From Rhodanobacter sp. LX-99 (lineage in GTDB: Bacteria > Pseudomonadota > Gammaproteobacteria > Xanthomonadales > Rhodanobacteraceae): DNA of 64,000 bases. Below are positions 16,767 through 25,382 of this stretch, piece by piece (positions within the stretch are counted from its first letter, which is position 1; each line of letters opens with the position of its first letter). The stretch spans positions 1,426,001 through 1,490,000 of the forward strand of contig NZ_JAHFVL010000001.1 of the NCBI RefSeq assembly GCF_018599185.1, given 5' to 3'. The translations under genes were made by a program, and so were the position numbers. The notes beneath the pieces were generated by a model. That model had not been told where the DNA came from, did not search any database, and was given only the letters and a program-made list of their open reading frames with translations.

Positions 16767-17420
16767 ATGAATACTGCCACGCCGTTACGCATCGACTTCG
16801 TCTCGGACGTTTCCTGCCCGTGGTGCGCGATTGGCCTGGCTTCGCTGCAGCAGGCGCTGGCGAAGCTGCAGGGCGAGGTCGCCGCGGAGATCCATTTCCA
16901 GCCGTTCGAGCTGAACCCGCGGATGGCGCCCGAAGGCGAGGATTCCACCGAGCACGTGGCACGCAAGTACGGCAGTTCGGTCGAGCAGGTCATGGCGAAC
17001 CGGGAGGCGATCCGCGCCCGCGGTGCGGCGCTGGGTTTCACGTTCAACATGGACCGGCGCAGCCGCGTCTACAACACCTTCGACGCGCACCGGCTGCTGC
17101 ACTGGGCCGAGCTGGAGGGTCGCCAGCTCGCGCTGAAGCAGATTCTGTTTCGCGCCTATTTCACCGACGGCGAGGACGTGGGCGCGCACGACACGCTGCT
17201 GCGGCTGGCTGCCGAAGCGGGCCTGGATGCCGATCGCGCACGGCAGATTCTCGCCGGCGACGAGTTTGCCGACGAGGTGCGCGCGCAGGAGCAGTTCTTC
17301 CAGAGCCGCGGCATCCACTCGGTGCCGGCGACCATCGTCAACGGCCAGCACCTGATTTCCGGCGGGCAGCCGCCGGAAGCGTTCGAGCAGGCGTTGCGGC
17401 AGATCGTCGCCAGCGCGTAG
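16767..17420 (+). CDS. DsbA family oxidoreductase (FrnE/polyketide-type)
   Basis: A 217-residue thioredoxin-fold protein with an N-terminal active site SCPWC (15-19) and the long helical insert typical of DsbA-like proteins. The cis-proline segment is HSVPATIVNGQ (about 184-194). No signal peptide is present, so this is the cytoplasmic FrnE-like branch rather than periplasmic DsbA. Such proteins act as disulfide or glutathione-dependent isomerases; the target is unknown. AAGG about 8 bases before the ATG at 16767 supports the start. It converges with the c-di-GMP gene, with 8 bases between stops. Confidence 0.87.
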   Translation: MNTATPLRIDFVSDVSCPWCAIGLASLQQALAKLQGEVAAEIHFQPFELNPRMAPEGEDSTEHVARKYGSSVEQVMANREAIRARGAALGFTFNMDRRSRVYNTFDAHRLLHWAELEGRQLALKQILFRAYFTDGEDVGAHDTLLRLAAEAGLDADRARQILAGDEFADEVRAQEQFFQSRGIHSVPATIVNGQHLISGGQPPEAFEQALRQIVASA

Positions 17421-17428
17421 CCCCGCGC

Positions 17429-20386
17429 TCACGCGTCGACGGCACGCGGCTCCAGCCAGTGTGCGATCGGCGCCGGATGGCCGAGCAGGTAACCCTGGCC
17501 CATCTCGCAGCTCATCGCCATCAGCGCGCCGTGCTGGATCGCGGTTTCGATGCCCTCGGCGATCACCTGGATGTTCAGCGCGCGCGCCAGCGCCAGGATC
17601 GCCGCCACCACCGTGGTGCTGGATGTGTTGGCGTCCTTGTCCAGCTCCTGCACGAATGCGCGGTCGATCTTCAGGATGCGCAGCGGCAGCGAGTGCAGGT
17701 AGCTGAGCGAGGAGTAGCCGGTGCCGAAATCGTCCAGCGCCGCGCCGACGCCGATCGCGCGCAGGCGTTCCAGCGTGGCGCGCACGCGCTCCGGATTGTC
17801 CAGCAGCGCGCCTTCGGTGACCTCGACCACCAGCCGCGACGGCGGCAGGCCGGTGCGTTCCAGCAGATGGATCAGGCGCCGGTCGAAATCCGCATGGCGC
17901 AGGTGCAGCGCCGAGACGTTCACCGTCAGGAAGGTATCGGTGCGAGCGTGTTGCAACAGCAGCCGGCAACTGAGTTCGAACATGCGCCAGTCGATCGACT
18001 CGATCAGCCCGCTGTCCTCGGCGATCTTCAGGAAATCGCCGGGCCGCAGCACGCCGCGCTGCGGATGGTTCCAGCGGATCAGCGCCTCGTAGCCGAGCAC
18101 CCGGTTGCCGCCATCGAGTCCGCAGATCGGCTGGAAATACGGCTCGAACTGGTCGTGCAGCAGCGCCTGGCGCAGTTCGCCCTCGAGCGCCAGCACGTCG
18201 ACCACGTTCTTGGCCAGCGTCTCGTCGAACAGCTCGAAGCGCTTGCGCCCCAGTTCCTTGGCCCGGTACAGCGCGATGTCGGCGTCGCGCAGCACCTCGT
18301 CGGCCGCCGCGTAGTGGTCGTCGCCGATCGCGATGCCCACGCTGGCGGTCACCTGCAGTTCCTTGCCGGCGACCAGCATCGGCGCACCCAGTGCGTCCAG
18401 CACGCGCTGCGCCACGGTCGTGGCCGCCTGCGGCAGGTCGTCCTGTTCCAGCAGGATAGCAAACTCGTCGCCGGACAAGCGCGCCACCAGATCGGGATGG
18501 CGCACGCAACTGGCCATGCGGGTCGCCACCTCTTTCAGCACGTCGTCGCCGGCCAGGTGGCCGAGGCTGTCATTGATGATCTTGAAGCGGTCGACGTCCA
18601 GGTACAGCAGCGCGCAACGCTGCTGCGGCTCGCGCCGCATGGTGGCCAGCACGCGATCGATGCGGTCGCGCAGGTAGCTGCGGTTCGGCAGGCCGGTCAG
18701 CGAGTCGTGCATGACCTGGTGGCGCAGCTGGTCCTGCATGCGCTCGCGTTCGATGATTTCCTTGCGCAAGGCCAGCGTGCGTTCCTCCACACGGTGTTCG
18801 AGCTGCTCGTAGGCGCGCTTCAGCGATTCGGCGGAACGGCGCCGGGTCAGGCTGTTGGCGACCTGCGAGGCGACGAAGCTGAGCAGTTCCTGGTCGGCCG
18901 GACCGTACACCACGTCGGGCCGGTAGCTCTGCACGGTGACCAGGCCGATCACCTCGTCGGCCACGATCAGCGGCACGCCCAGCCAGCACATCGCCGGCGA
19001 GCCCATCCGCCCCGGCGCGATCTCGCCGCGCCGGTCGAGTTCCTCGATATCGGCATTGTCGACGCGCAGCGCCCGCCCCAGGCGCAGCACGTACTCGCTC
19101 AGGCCGCGGCCCAATGGACGCTCGGCCGGCGGCGCCAGCACCGCGTCCACCGAGTAGGGAAACGTCAGCCGGAGGCGATCGTCGGAAAGCAAGGCGATGA
19201 AGAAGTTTTCCGCATTCAGCAACTCGCCGACCACCGCGTGCACGCGCCGATAGAACGCGTCCTGGTCGATGTCCGCCGTGGCCAGCTCGGCGATCTGGAA
19301 CAGCGCGGCCTGCAGGTGCTCGGCGCGTTGCCGTTCCAGGATCTCCAGTTGCAGGCCGCGGTTCGCTTCGGCCAGTTGCTGGGTGCGCAACTGCACGCGG
19401 TGTTCCAGGTCCTCCTTGCCCTGCTTGCGCTCCAGCGCGGTGAGAATGTGGCTGCCGACGAACTCCAGAAGAGTCAGGTCCTCTTCGCTGAAACCGACGT
19501 CCGGCCGGTAGCTCTGCACCACCAGCGCGCCACACGGCTGAGCGTCGCGCAGCATCGGCACGCCCAGCCAGTCGTAGCTGTCCGGGCCGATCAGCGTCAC
19601 CGGCCCGGTCACCTGCTTGCGCAGCTCCTCGGCATCGCCCATGCGTGCCTTGCCGTCGCTGATCACGTACCAGGTCAGCGAGTGCTCGATCACGCTCAAC
19701 GGCAGGTCGCTGCCAACCTCGAACGGGGGTGGCGATTCGACATCGACGAAATACAGGAAGCGGATCGTGCTGCGCGCCGCGTCGTGCAGCACGATGAAGA
19801 AATTTTCGGCGTACATCAGCGTACTGACGATCGCGTGGATGCCGCGCAACATGTCCGGCATGTCACGCTCGGAGCCGGCAAGGTCGGAGATCGCGAACAG
19901 CGCGCGTTGCAGGTTCTCCGAACGCTCAAGCTGCTCGTGCGAATCCTGCAGTTCGGCCCACTCCAGCGCCCGCCGCAGGTGCTGGCCGGCCAGTTGCAGC
20001 GGCACCTCCAGCTCCGCGAAGAAATCCGCATCGGCATGCGCGGATTGCAGTTGCAACAGCAGCACGGCCGGCTCGGGCTTCGCGCACAAGCGGATCGCCA
20101 CGCGCTGGCGGTCCGGATGCCAATGCGGGCCGCCCCCCTGGCTGGCGGTGGCCAGCCAGGGTCCGTCCGCCGCCGCGAACGGCGCCGTCGCCAGGCCGGG
20201 CGCGGCCGCCATACCATCCAGTCCCCACCGCACGCTGGCCGCGACGCAGCCCGGCCTGGCCTGGGCCAGCGCAGCGATCGCCTCGGCCACCTCCTCCGGC
20301 GTATGCGCAACGATCAGCCGGGCCAGCCAGCTCAGCTGCAACGATCCGTCGTGCGGCATCGGCTCAACAGCATCGGCATGCTTCAT
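17429..20386 (-). CDS. GAF-GAF-GGDEF-EAL c-di-GMP turnover protein
   Basis: A 985-residue cytoplasmic signalling protein. An N-terminal region (1-145) precedes two related GAF domains (about 150-320 and 355-515); both end in SYRPDV and carry AENFFI, so they look like an internal duplication. A coiled coil (about 520-555) leads to a GGDEF domain with the variant motif SGDEF (638-642). The EAL domain has an intact GYEAL (765-769), the ExTE motif in VEVTEG, DDFGTGYSSLSYL and AEGIET. The EAL part should be an active phosphodiesterase; cyclase activity is less certain. GGGAG about 8 bases before the ATG at 20386 fixes the start. No membrane segment is seen. Confidence 0.92.
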   Translation of the reverse strand: MKHADAVEPMPHDGSLQLSWLARLIVAHTPEEVAEAIAALAQARPGCVAASVRWGLDGMAAAPGLATAPFAAADGPWLATASQGGGPHWHPDRQRVAIRLCAKPEPAVLLLQLQSAHADADFFAELEVPLQLAGQHLRRALEWAELQDSHEQLERSENLQRALFAISDLAGSERDMPDMLRGIHAIVSTLMYAENFFIVLHDAARSTIRFLYFVDVESPPPFEVGSDLPLSVIEHSLTWYVISDGKARMGDAEELRKQVTGPVTLIGPDSYDWLGVPMLRDAQPCGALVVQSYRPDVGFSEEDLTLLEFVGSHILTALERKQGKEDLEHRVQLRTQQLAEANRGLQLEILERQRAEHLQAALFQIAELATADIDQDAFYRRVHAVVGELLNAENFFIALLSDDRLRLTFPYSVDAVLAPPAERPLGRGLSEYVLRLGRALRVDNADIEELDRRGEIAPGRMGSPAMCWLGVPLIVADEVIGLVTVQSYRPDVVYGPADQELLSFVASQVANSLTRRRSAESLKRAYEQLEHRVEERTLALRKEIIERERMQDQLRHQVMHDSLTGLPNRSYLRDRIDRVLATMRREPQQRCALLYLDVDRFKIINDSLGHLAGDDVLKEVATRMASCVRHPDLVARLSGDEFAILLEQDDLPQAATTVAQRVLDALGAPMLVAGKELQVTASVGIAIGDDHYAAADEVLRDADIALYRAKELGRKRFELFDETLAKNVVDVLALEGELRQALLHDQFEPYFQPICGLDGGNRVLGYEALIRWNHPQRGVLRPGDFLKIAEDSGLIESIDWRMFELSCRLLLQHARTDTFLTVNVSALHLRHADFDRRLIHLLERTGLPPSRLVVEVTEGALLDNPERVRATLERLRAIGVGAALDDFGTGYSSLSYLHSLPLRILKIDRAFVQELDKDANTSSTTVVAAILALARALNIQVIAEGIETAIQHGALMAMSCEMGQGYLLGHPAPIAHWLEPRAVDA

Positions 20387-20469
20387 CGATGGAGCTCCCC
20401 CCAGGCGCGGGCCCGCCAACGCCGATGGGCCAGCACCCCTCAAAAGGGCGCGCCACGCTGGCGTCGGGC

Positions 20470-20498
20470 TTCGCTGAGCCTGCCCCCATGCGGGCGAA
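20470..20498. repeat. Degenerate REP-like hairpin between the c-di-GMP gene and dinG
   Basis: TTCGC (20470-20474) pairs with GCGAA (20494-20498) around a GC-rich loop that itself contains CCC/GGG. The flank wording TTCGCTGAGCCTG...GGGCGAACG resembles the element at 57831-57854. The arms are short and the match is imperfect. Confidence 0.35.
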
Positions 20499-20610
20499 CG
20501 CGCAATACCGATAAACTGCCCGACTGCACCGACCGGCCCGGCGCCGTCGGCCGCCGCCATGCTTTACGCGGCTTCATGCGCCACCCGCAGCACAGGTTCC
20601 CGATCCGTCC

Positions 20611-22731
20611 ATGCTCGCCGACACCACCAAAGACGCCATCCGCGCCGCCTATGCACGCCTGAAGGACGGCTTGCCGGGCTTCCGCGCGCGCGCCTCGCAG
20701 GGGCGGATGATCGCCGAGGTGGCCAAGGCTTTCGGCCGCAGCGGCGGGGTGGCGGTGATCGAAGCGCCCACCGGCACCGGCAAGTCGATGGCCTACCTGA
20801 TTGCCGGCGTCGCGGTGGCGCGCTTCCAGAAGAAGAAGCTGCTGATCGCCACCGCCACCGTGGCGTTGCAGGAGCAGCTGGTGCGACGCGACATCCCGCT
20901 GTATCTGCAGCTCAACGGCATCGAGGCGAAGGTGGCGCTGGCGAAAGGCCGCGGCCGCTACCTGTGCCCGCGCAACCTGATGACGGCGGCGAACAGCATC
21001 AACGACACCGCACAGATGGGCCTGGCCGGCTTCGACGCGGATCTGGTGCTGTGGACCAAACCGCCGCAGGCGCGCGACAAGCAGGCGCTGGCGAAACTGC
21101 GCGTTGCGTTCGACCGCAACGAGTGGGACGGCGACATGGACAGCGCGCCGGAGCCGGTCAGCGACTTGCTGCGGCCGATGATCACCACCAGCGCCGGCGG
21201 CTGCACCAACCGCAAGTGCGGCCAGTTCATGATCTGCCCGTTCTTCGCCGCGCGCCGCGCGGTGGACGACGCCGAGATCATCGTGGCGAACCAGGACCTG
21301 GTGCTGGCCGACCTCACCATGCCGGGCGAGGACGAGGGCGGCGGTGTTCAGGCATGGGGCGGGGTGATCCTGCCGCGGCCGGACGAGACGCTGTACATCT
21401 TCGACGAAGGCCACCACGTGCCGGGCAAGGCGATCGACCGCGGCGCGGCCGAGGTCTACATGACCGCCACCGTGCGCCAGCTGAGCCGGCTCGGCCGGCA
21501 GGTGCACGCGGCCTACTCGCTCACCGACAAGGAAACGCTGGGGAAGCTCACGCTGGATGCCGGCGACGCGAAGCTGCAGGAACTCGGCGACGCGCTGGAG
21601 GAACTGGAAAAGGAAATCCGCCTCGGCTGGCTGCCCGATCCGGCCGAGACCGAACCGATGTACCGCGGCTCGCTGGGCCAACTTCCCGAATCGTGGATGG
21701 AACATGCGCGTGGGCTCAGCCTGAGTACCGGCGAAGTGCAGCGCTGGCTCGGCGCGGTGCGCCGCGCGGTGGTCGAGATGACCGACGGCGGCCCGACCCA
21801 GGAAGCGCTGTCGCGCGAACTGGGCATCGCGCTGGAGCGCATCGGCAAGCAGGCGGCCTGTTGGCGCGCGTGGTCCAGCGACGATCCCGACGACGCGCCG
21901 CCGCTGGCGCGCTGGGTCACCCTGGGTGCCGATCAGCAACTGGTCTGCCACGCCTCGGCGGTATCCGCCGCCGGCCTGCTGCGCAGCGTGCTGTGGGGCA
22001 ACGCCAGCGGCGTGCTGATGACCTCGGCCACGCTGAGCGCGGGCGGCAACTTCCGCGGCTTCGCCGACGCCGTGGGCCTGCCCGACGACGCGGTGACCCT
22101 GAGCCTGCCCTCGCCGTTCGACCTCGCTTCACAAGCACGACTCGAAGTGCCGGCGATGCGCACCCTGCCCGATGCGCGCGAGGCGCACGCCGAGGAGATC
22201 AGCGAATGGCTGGCCGAGAACCTCGACTGGGACGCCGGCAACCTGGTGCTGTTCACCTCGCGCGTGAAGCTCGACCGCGTATTGCAGAAGCTGCCGATCG
22301 CGCAGGTGCGCAAGGTGCGCGCGCAGGGCTCGCTGGGCAAGTCGCAGCTGGTCGCCGAACACTGCGCCGACATCGAAGCCGGCAAGGGCAGCACGCTGTT
22401 CGGGCTGGCCTCGTTCGGCGAAGGCCTGGACCTGCCCGGCAAGCTGTGCGAGACAGTGGTGATCACCCAGCTGCCGTTCGCCGTGCCTACCGACCCGGTC
22501 GGCGCCACCTATGCCGAGTGGCTGGAATCGCGCGGGCGCAACCCGTTCATCGAGGTCAGCATCCCCGAGGCCACGCGCCTGCTCACCCAGTACTGCGGCC
22601 GCCTGATCCGCAACGAGACCGACCGCGGCCGCATCGTGCTGCTGGACCGCCGCGTGGTCACCAAGCGCTACGGCAGCGGCATGCTGAAGGCGCTGCCGCC
22701 GTTCCAGCGCGTCATCGAGAGGACCGCATGA
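20611..22731 (+). CDS. dinG: ATP-dependent DNA helicase DinG
   Basis: DinG is a 5'-3' XPD-like helicase that unwinds R-loops, forked and G4 DNA during replication stress. The 706-residue protein has Walker A EAPTGTGKS (51-59) and Walker B DEGH (265-268). Four cysteines for the [4Fe-4S] cluster are at 119, 198, 203 and 209. The C-terminal helicase half shows TSATLS, VLFTSRVKLD and QYCGRLIRNETDRGRI. Length matches E. coli DinG (716). The hutD-like gene starts inside its stop codon (ATGA), suggesting one transcript. Confidence 0.95.
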   Translation: MLADTTKDAIRAAYARLKDGLPGFRARASQGRMIAEVAKAFGRSGGVAVIEAPTGTGKSMAYLIAGVAVARFQKKKLLIATATVALQEQLVRRDIPLYLQLNGIEAKVALAKGRGRYLCPRNLMTAANSINDTAQMGLAGFDADLVLWTKPPQARDKQALAKLRVAFDRNEWDGDMDSAPEPVSDLLRPMITTSAGGCTNRKCGQFMICPFFAARRAVDDAEIIVANQDLVLADLTMPGEDEGGGVQAWGGVILPRPDETLYIFDEGHHVPGKAIDRGAAEVYMTATVRQLSRLGRQVHAAYSLTDKETLGKLTLDAGDAKLQELGDALEELEKEIRLGWLPDPAETEPMYRGSLGQLPESWMEHARGLSLSTGEVQRWLGAVRRAVVEMTDGGPTQEALSRELGIALERIGKQAACWRAWSSDDPDDAPPLARWVTLGADQQLVCHASAVSAAGLLRSVLWGNASGVLMTSATLSAGGNFRGFADAVGLPDDAVTLSLPSPFDLASQARLEVPAMRTLPDAREAHAEEISEWLAENLDWDAGNLVLFTSRVKLDRVLQKLPIAQVRKVRAQGSLGKSQLVAEHCADIEAGKGSTLFGLASFGEGLDLPGKLCETVVITQLPFAVPTDPVGATYAEWLESRGRNPFIEVSIPEATRLLTQYCGRLIRNETDRGRIVLLDRRVVTKRYGSGMLKALPPFQRVIERTA

Positions 22732-23288
22732 TCATCCGCCTGGCCGACCGCCCTTCGCAGCCGTGGAAGAACGGCCTGGGCCGTACCCGAGAAATAGCCG
22801 TCCAGCCGTCCGTGGACGGCGGCGACGGTTTCCTGTGGCGGGTGAGCGTGGCCGAGGTCGACAGCGCCGCGCCGTTCTCCGCGTTTCCCGGCATCGACCG
22901 GCAGATCGCGCTGCTCGATGGCGCCGGCTTCACGATGACGCTGGACGACGGCCGCGTGCACGCGCTGACCACGCCGTTCGCACCGTTCGCGTTTGCCGGC
23001 GAGGCGAAAGTGGACGTGGTGCTCGCCGGCGGCCCCAGCCGCGACTTCAACCTGATGGTGCGGCGCGCGCAGGCGCGCGGCGAAGTGCAGGTGTGGAGCC
23101 GACCGACGACGCGCAAGACCGACCCGGCGACGGTGCTGGTGTTCTGCGCCCGTGGCGTGATCGACACCGCCGGCGGCCGGCTGCATGCCGGCGACGCATG
23201 GCGCCCACTGCCGCACTCGGTCGATCCGGTCACGCTGCGCGACGGCGCGCTGGCGCTGGTCGTCCGGATCGAGTCCTGCGCCCCCTGA
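22728..23288 (+). CDS. HutD/Ves family protein
   Basis: A 186-residue cupin-like protein of the HutD/Ves family. The family opening is clear (MIIRLADRPSQPWKNGLGRTREIAV), as are WRVSVAEVDSAAPFSAFPGIDR and the later SRDFNLMVRR. HutD is linked to histidine utilisation and Ves to cold stress in other bacteria, but neither role is proven at the molecular level. No hut genes lie nearby. The ATG overlaps the dinG stop by ATGA. Confidence 0.87.
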   Translation: MIIRLADRPSQPWKNGLGRTREIAVQPSVDGGDGFLWRVSVAEVDSAAPFSAFPGIDRQIALLDGAGFTMTLDDGRVHALTTPFAPFAFAGEAKVDVVLAGGPSRDFNLMVRRAQARGEVQVWSRPTTRKTDPATVLVFCARGVIDTAGGRLHAGDAWRPLPHSVDPVTLRDGALALVVRIESCAP

Positions 23289-23345
23289 TCGGCCGCCGCG
23301 CTCGCCTATACTCGGGCCCCACCCACCTGAGCTAAGGCGAACTTC

Positions 23346-23924
23346 ATGTCCATCCTGATCCTCGGCCTGCTGATCTTTCTCGGCGTGCATTCGCTGCGCC
23401 TGTTTGCCGACGGCTGGCGCAACCGGCAGGTGGCGCGGCTGGGCGAGCTGCGCTGGAAAGGCCTGTACACGCTGGTATCGCTGATCGGCTTTGCGCTGAT
23501 CTGCTGGGGCTTCGGCCTGGCGCGCCAGCATGCGGTGCTGCTGTACGTGCCGCCGCTGGCCCTGCGCCACGCCAACGCGCTGTTCACCCTGGTCGCGTTC
23601 GTGCTGGTGGCTGCCGCCTATGTCCCGCGCAACCATCTCAAGGCGAAATTCGGCCACCCGATGCTGCTCGGCGTGAAGGTGTGGGCGTTCGGCCACCTGC
23701 TGGCCACCGGCATGCTGCACGACGCGCTGTTGTTCGGCGCCTTCCTGCTGTGGGCGGTGGTGCTGTTCATCGCGTCGCGCCGGCGCGATCGGCTGGCCGG
23801 CACCGTCTACCCGGCGGGCAGGCTGCAAGGCGACGTGCTGGCCGTGGTGATCGGCGTCGCGGCCTGGGCGGCCTTCGCGCTGTGGCTGCACCTGCGGCTG
23901 ATCGGAGTGAACCCGATGCCGTGA
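23346..23924 (+). CDS. NnrU family inner-membrane protein
   Basis: A 192-residue membrane protein with about five or six hydrophobic helices and the NnrU start (MSILILGLLIFLGVHSLRLF). Other family marks are KGLYTLVSLIGFALICWGF, then RNHLKAKFGHPMLLGVKVWAFGHLLATG, read in parts. NnrU proteins were first linked to denitrification gene clusters and are related to isoprenoid/cytochrome-type membrane enzymes. No denitrification genes occur here. AAGGCGA about 8 bases upstream of the ATG is the likely ribosome site. Confidence 0.88.
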   Translation: MSILILGLLIFLGVHSLRLFADGWRNRQVARLGELRWKGLYTLVSLIGFALICWGFGLARQHAVLLYVPPLALRHANALFTLVAFVLVAAAYVPRNHLKAKFGHPMLLGVKVWAFGHLLATGMLHDALLFGAFLLWAVVLFIASRRRDRLAGTVYPAGRLQGDVLAVVIGVAAWAAFALWLHLRLIGVNPMP

Positions 23925-24002
23925 GGGGTGCCGGGAGTCACCTGCGCGCGGGCCTCGACCTGCGCTAGAGTCTGCGCTGTCCCCACCCGCGAGGAACGAC
24001 GC

Positions 24003-24200
24003 ATGACCGGTTTCCTGCTCTGGCTGTTGCTGCTGGTGTTCTGCTGGCCGCTCGCGCTGCTGGCGCTGGTGCTGTACCCGATCGTGTGGCTGCTGTTGCT
24101 GCCGCTGCGCCTGGTCGGCATCACCGTGAGCGCCGTGTTCGCCTTCCTCGGCGCCTTGCTGATGCTGCCGGCGCGCGTATTGCGCGGCCACCCGGTCTGA
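24003..24200 (+). CDS. Small hydrophobic membrane protein (65 aa)
   Basis: A 65-residue protein with two predicted transmembrane segments: MTGFLLWLLLLVFCWPLALL and the following ALVLYPIVWLLLLPLRLVGI, then a third hydrophobic stretch around AVFAFLGALLMLPARVL. It ends in a short basic tail. GAGGA at 23991-23995 is a good ribosome site 7 bases before the ATG. No family function is known to me. It lies 78 bases after the nnrU-like gene on the same strand. Confidence 0.72.
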   Translation: MTGFLLWLLLLVFCWPLALLALVLYPIVWLLLLPLRLVGITVSAVFAFLGALLMLPARVLRGHPV

Positions 24201-24292
24201 CACCGGCTCCGTCCTTTACGCCGGCATCTCGCTGGTTTGAAGGAACCAAAGCCCTTCATAACTTTACAATGGAGCCAGATAACTATCCAATA

Positions 24293-24315
24293 AGCACCGC
24301 ATACTTTATGGTGCT
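24293..24315. promoter_or_regulatory. Inverted repeat just before the winged helix-ATPase-STAS gene
   Basis: AGCACC (24293-24298) and GGTGCT (24310-24315) face each other over 11 bases, ending 3 bases before the ATG at 24319. The whole leader 24230-24318 is AT-rich compared with the neighbourhood and lacks a Shine-Dalgarno. Possible -10 hexamers are TACAAT (24265-24270) or TAACTT (24259-24264, 16 bases after TTGAAG at 24237-24242). The repeat could be an autoregulatory operator for the helix-turn-helix protein. Confidence 0.4.
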
Positions 24316-24318
24316 CCC

Positions 24319-25380
24319 ATGGCCCGACCCAGCCGTTCCGCGGAAATTGATGCCATGTTGTTGGCCCAGGTCCAGAGCCATCCCAACGACCTGGTGCGCG
24401 TCGTCGCCGACGCATTGGGGCTCAGCCGCGCCGCCGTAGCCACGCGCGCGCGCGCGCTGATCGGTGAAGGCTATCTGGCCAAGGTCGGAACAACGCGACC
24501 AACCTACCGTCCCGGCACCTCCCGTCGCGCCACTTTTCGTCATCTGCTGCACGGTCTCGCCGAGGATCGCGTATGGGCAAGTGATATCGCGCCACTGCTG
24601 AAAGGCCTGCCGGCGAACATCGTCGACATTAGCCACCACGGCCTGACCGAAATGGTCAACAACGCCATCGATCACTCCGAAGGGAAACACCTCAGGGTTC
24701 TCCTGGATCGCAACGACCGCCAGATCGCCATGATGGTGGCGGACGATGGAGTCGGCATTTTCCGCAAGATCACTCGCGCGCTGGATCTTCCCGACGAGCG
24801 GCTGGCACTGCTTGAGCTTTCAAAGGGAAAGTTGACCACCGATCCAAGGCGCCATTCCGGCGAAGGCGTGTTTTTCACTTCGCGCATGTTCGACCGTTTC
24901 CAGATCGCTTCCGGCGATCTGGTCTTCGACCACGACGATGGAGCGGGCGACGACCTGCTTTTCGACATTGACATGCGCCATGTCGGCCATGGCACGGCGG
25001 TGCTCATGGAAATCAGGGCCGACACCACCAGGACGGCCAAGGAAATTTTCGACCAATTCTCCAGCGGACCGGACGATTACACCTTCGCCAAGACAGTCGT
25101 TCCGGTCAGGCTGGCCAAGGCTGGTGACGAGAACCTGATCTCGCGCTCGCAAGCCAAGCGCCTGATGCAACGGGTAGAGCGGTTCCGCACCGTGGTACTC
25201 GACTTCGAAGCGGTCGCCAGCATCGGCCAGGCCTTTGCGGATGAAGTGTTCCGCGTCTTTGCGCACGACCACCCCGATGTGACCCTGGTTCCGATGCATG
25301 CGGTTCCCGCGGTTCGGCAGATGATTCGTCGAGCTGAAGTCGCACGCGATGCAGAAGGCGATCAACTCCCGCTGCTCTGA
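24319..25380 (+). CDS. Winged-helix / GHKL ATPase / STAS-like (DUF4325) fusion protein
   Basis: A 353-residue protein with three parts. Residues about 8-65 form a winged helix (helix-turn-helix LVRVVADALGLSRAAVATRA). Residues about 90-235 form a GHKL ATPase with N box EMVNNAIDH (111-119), G1 box DDGVG (142-146) and G2 box SGEGVFF (180-186). Residues about 262-340 match the STAS-like DUF4325 domain (VLDFEAVASIGQAFADEVFRVF). In partner-switching systems an RsbW-type ATPase and a STAS protein are separate; here both sit on a DNA-binding domain. Codon use and the AT-richer leader differ from the neighbours, hinting at transfer. The DUF938 gene follows after 2 bases. Targets are unknown. Confidence 0.8.
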   Translation: MARPSRSAEIDAMLLAQVQSHPNDLVRVVADALGLSRAAVATRARALIGEGYLAKVGTTRPTYRPGTSRRATFRHLLHGLAEDRVWASDIAPLLKGLPANIVDISHHGLTEMVNNAIDHSEGKHLRVLLDRNDRQIAMMVADDGVGIFRKITRALDLPDERLALLELSKGKLTTDPRRHSGEGVFFTSRMFDRFQIASGDLVFDHDDGAGDDLLFDIDMRHVGHGTAVLMEIRADTTRTAKEIFDQFSSGPDDYTFAKTVVPVRLAKAGDENLISRSQAKRLMQRVERFRTVVLDFEAVASIGQAFADEVFRVFAHDHPDVTLVPMHAVPAVRQMIRRAEVARDAEGDQLPLL

Positions 25381-25382
25381 CC

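Noticed and set aside
16820-20662. A 1280-codon plus-strand frame over the c-di-GMP gene
   Set aside because: It is an antisense shadow of the GAF-GGDEF-EAL gene, with no family motifs.
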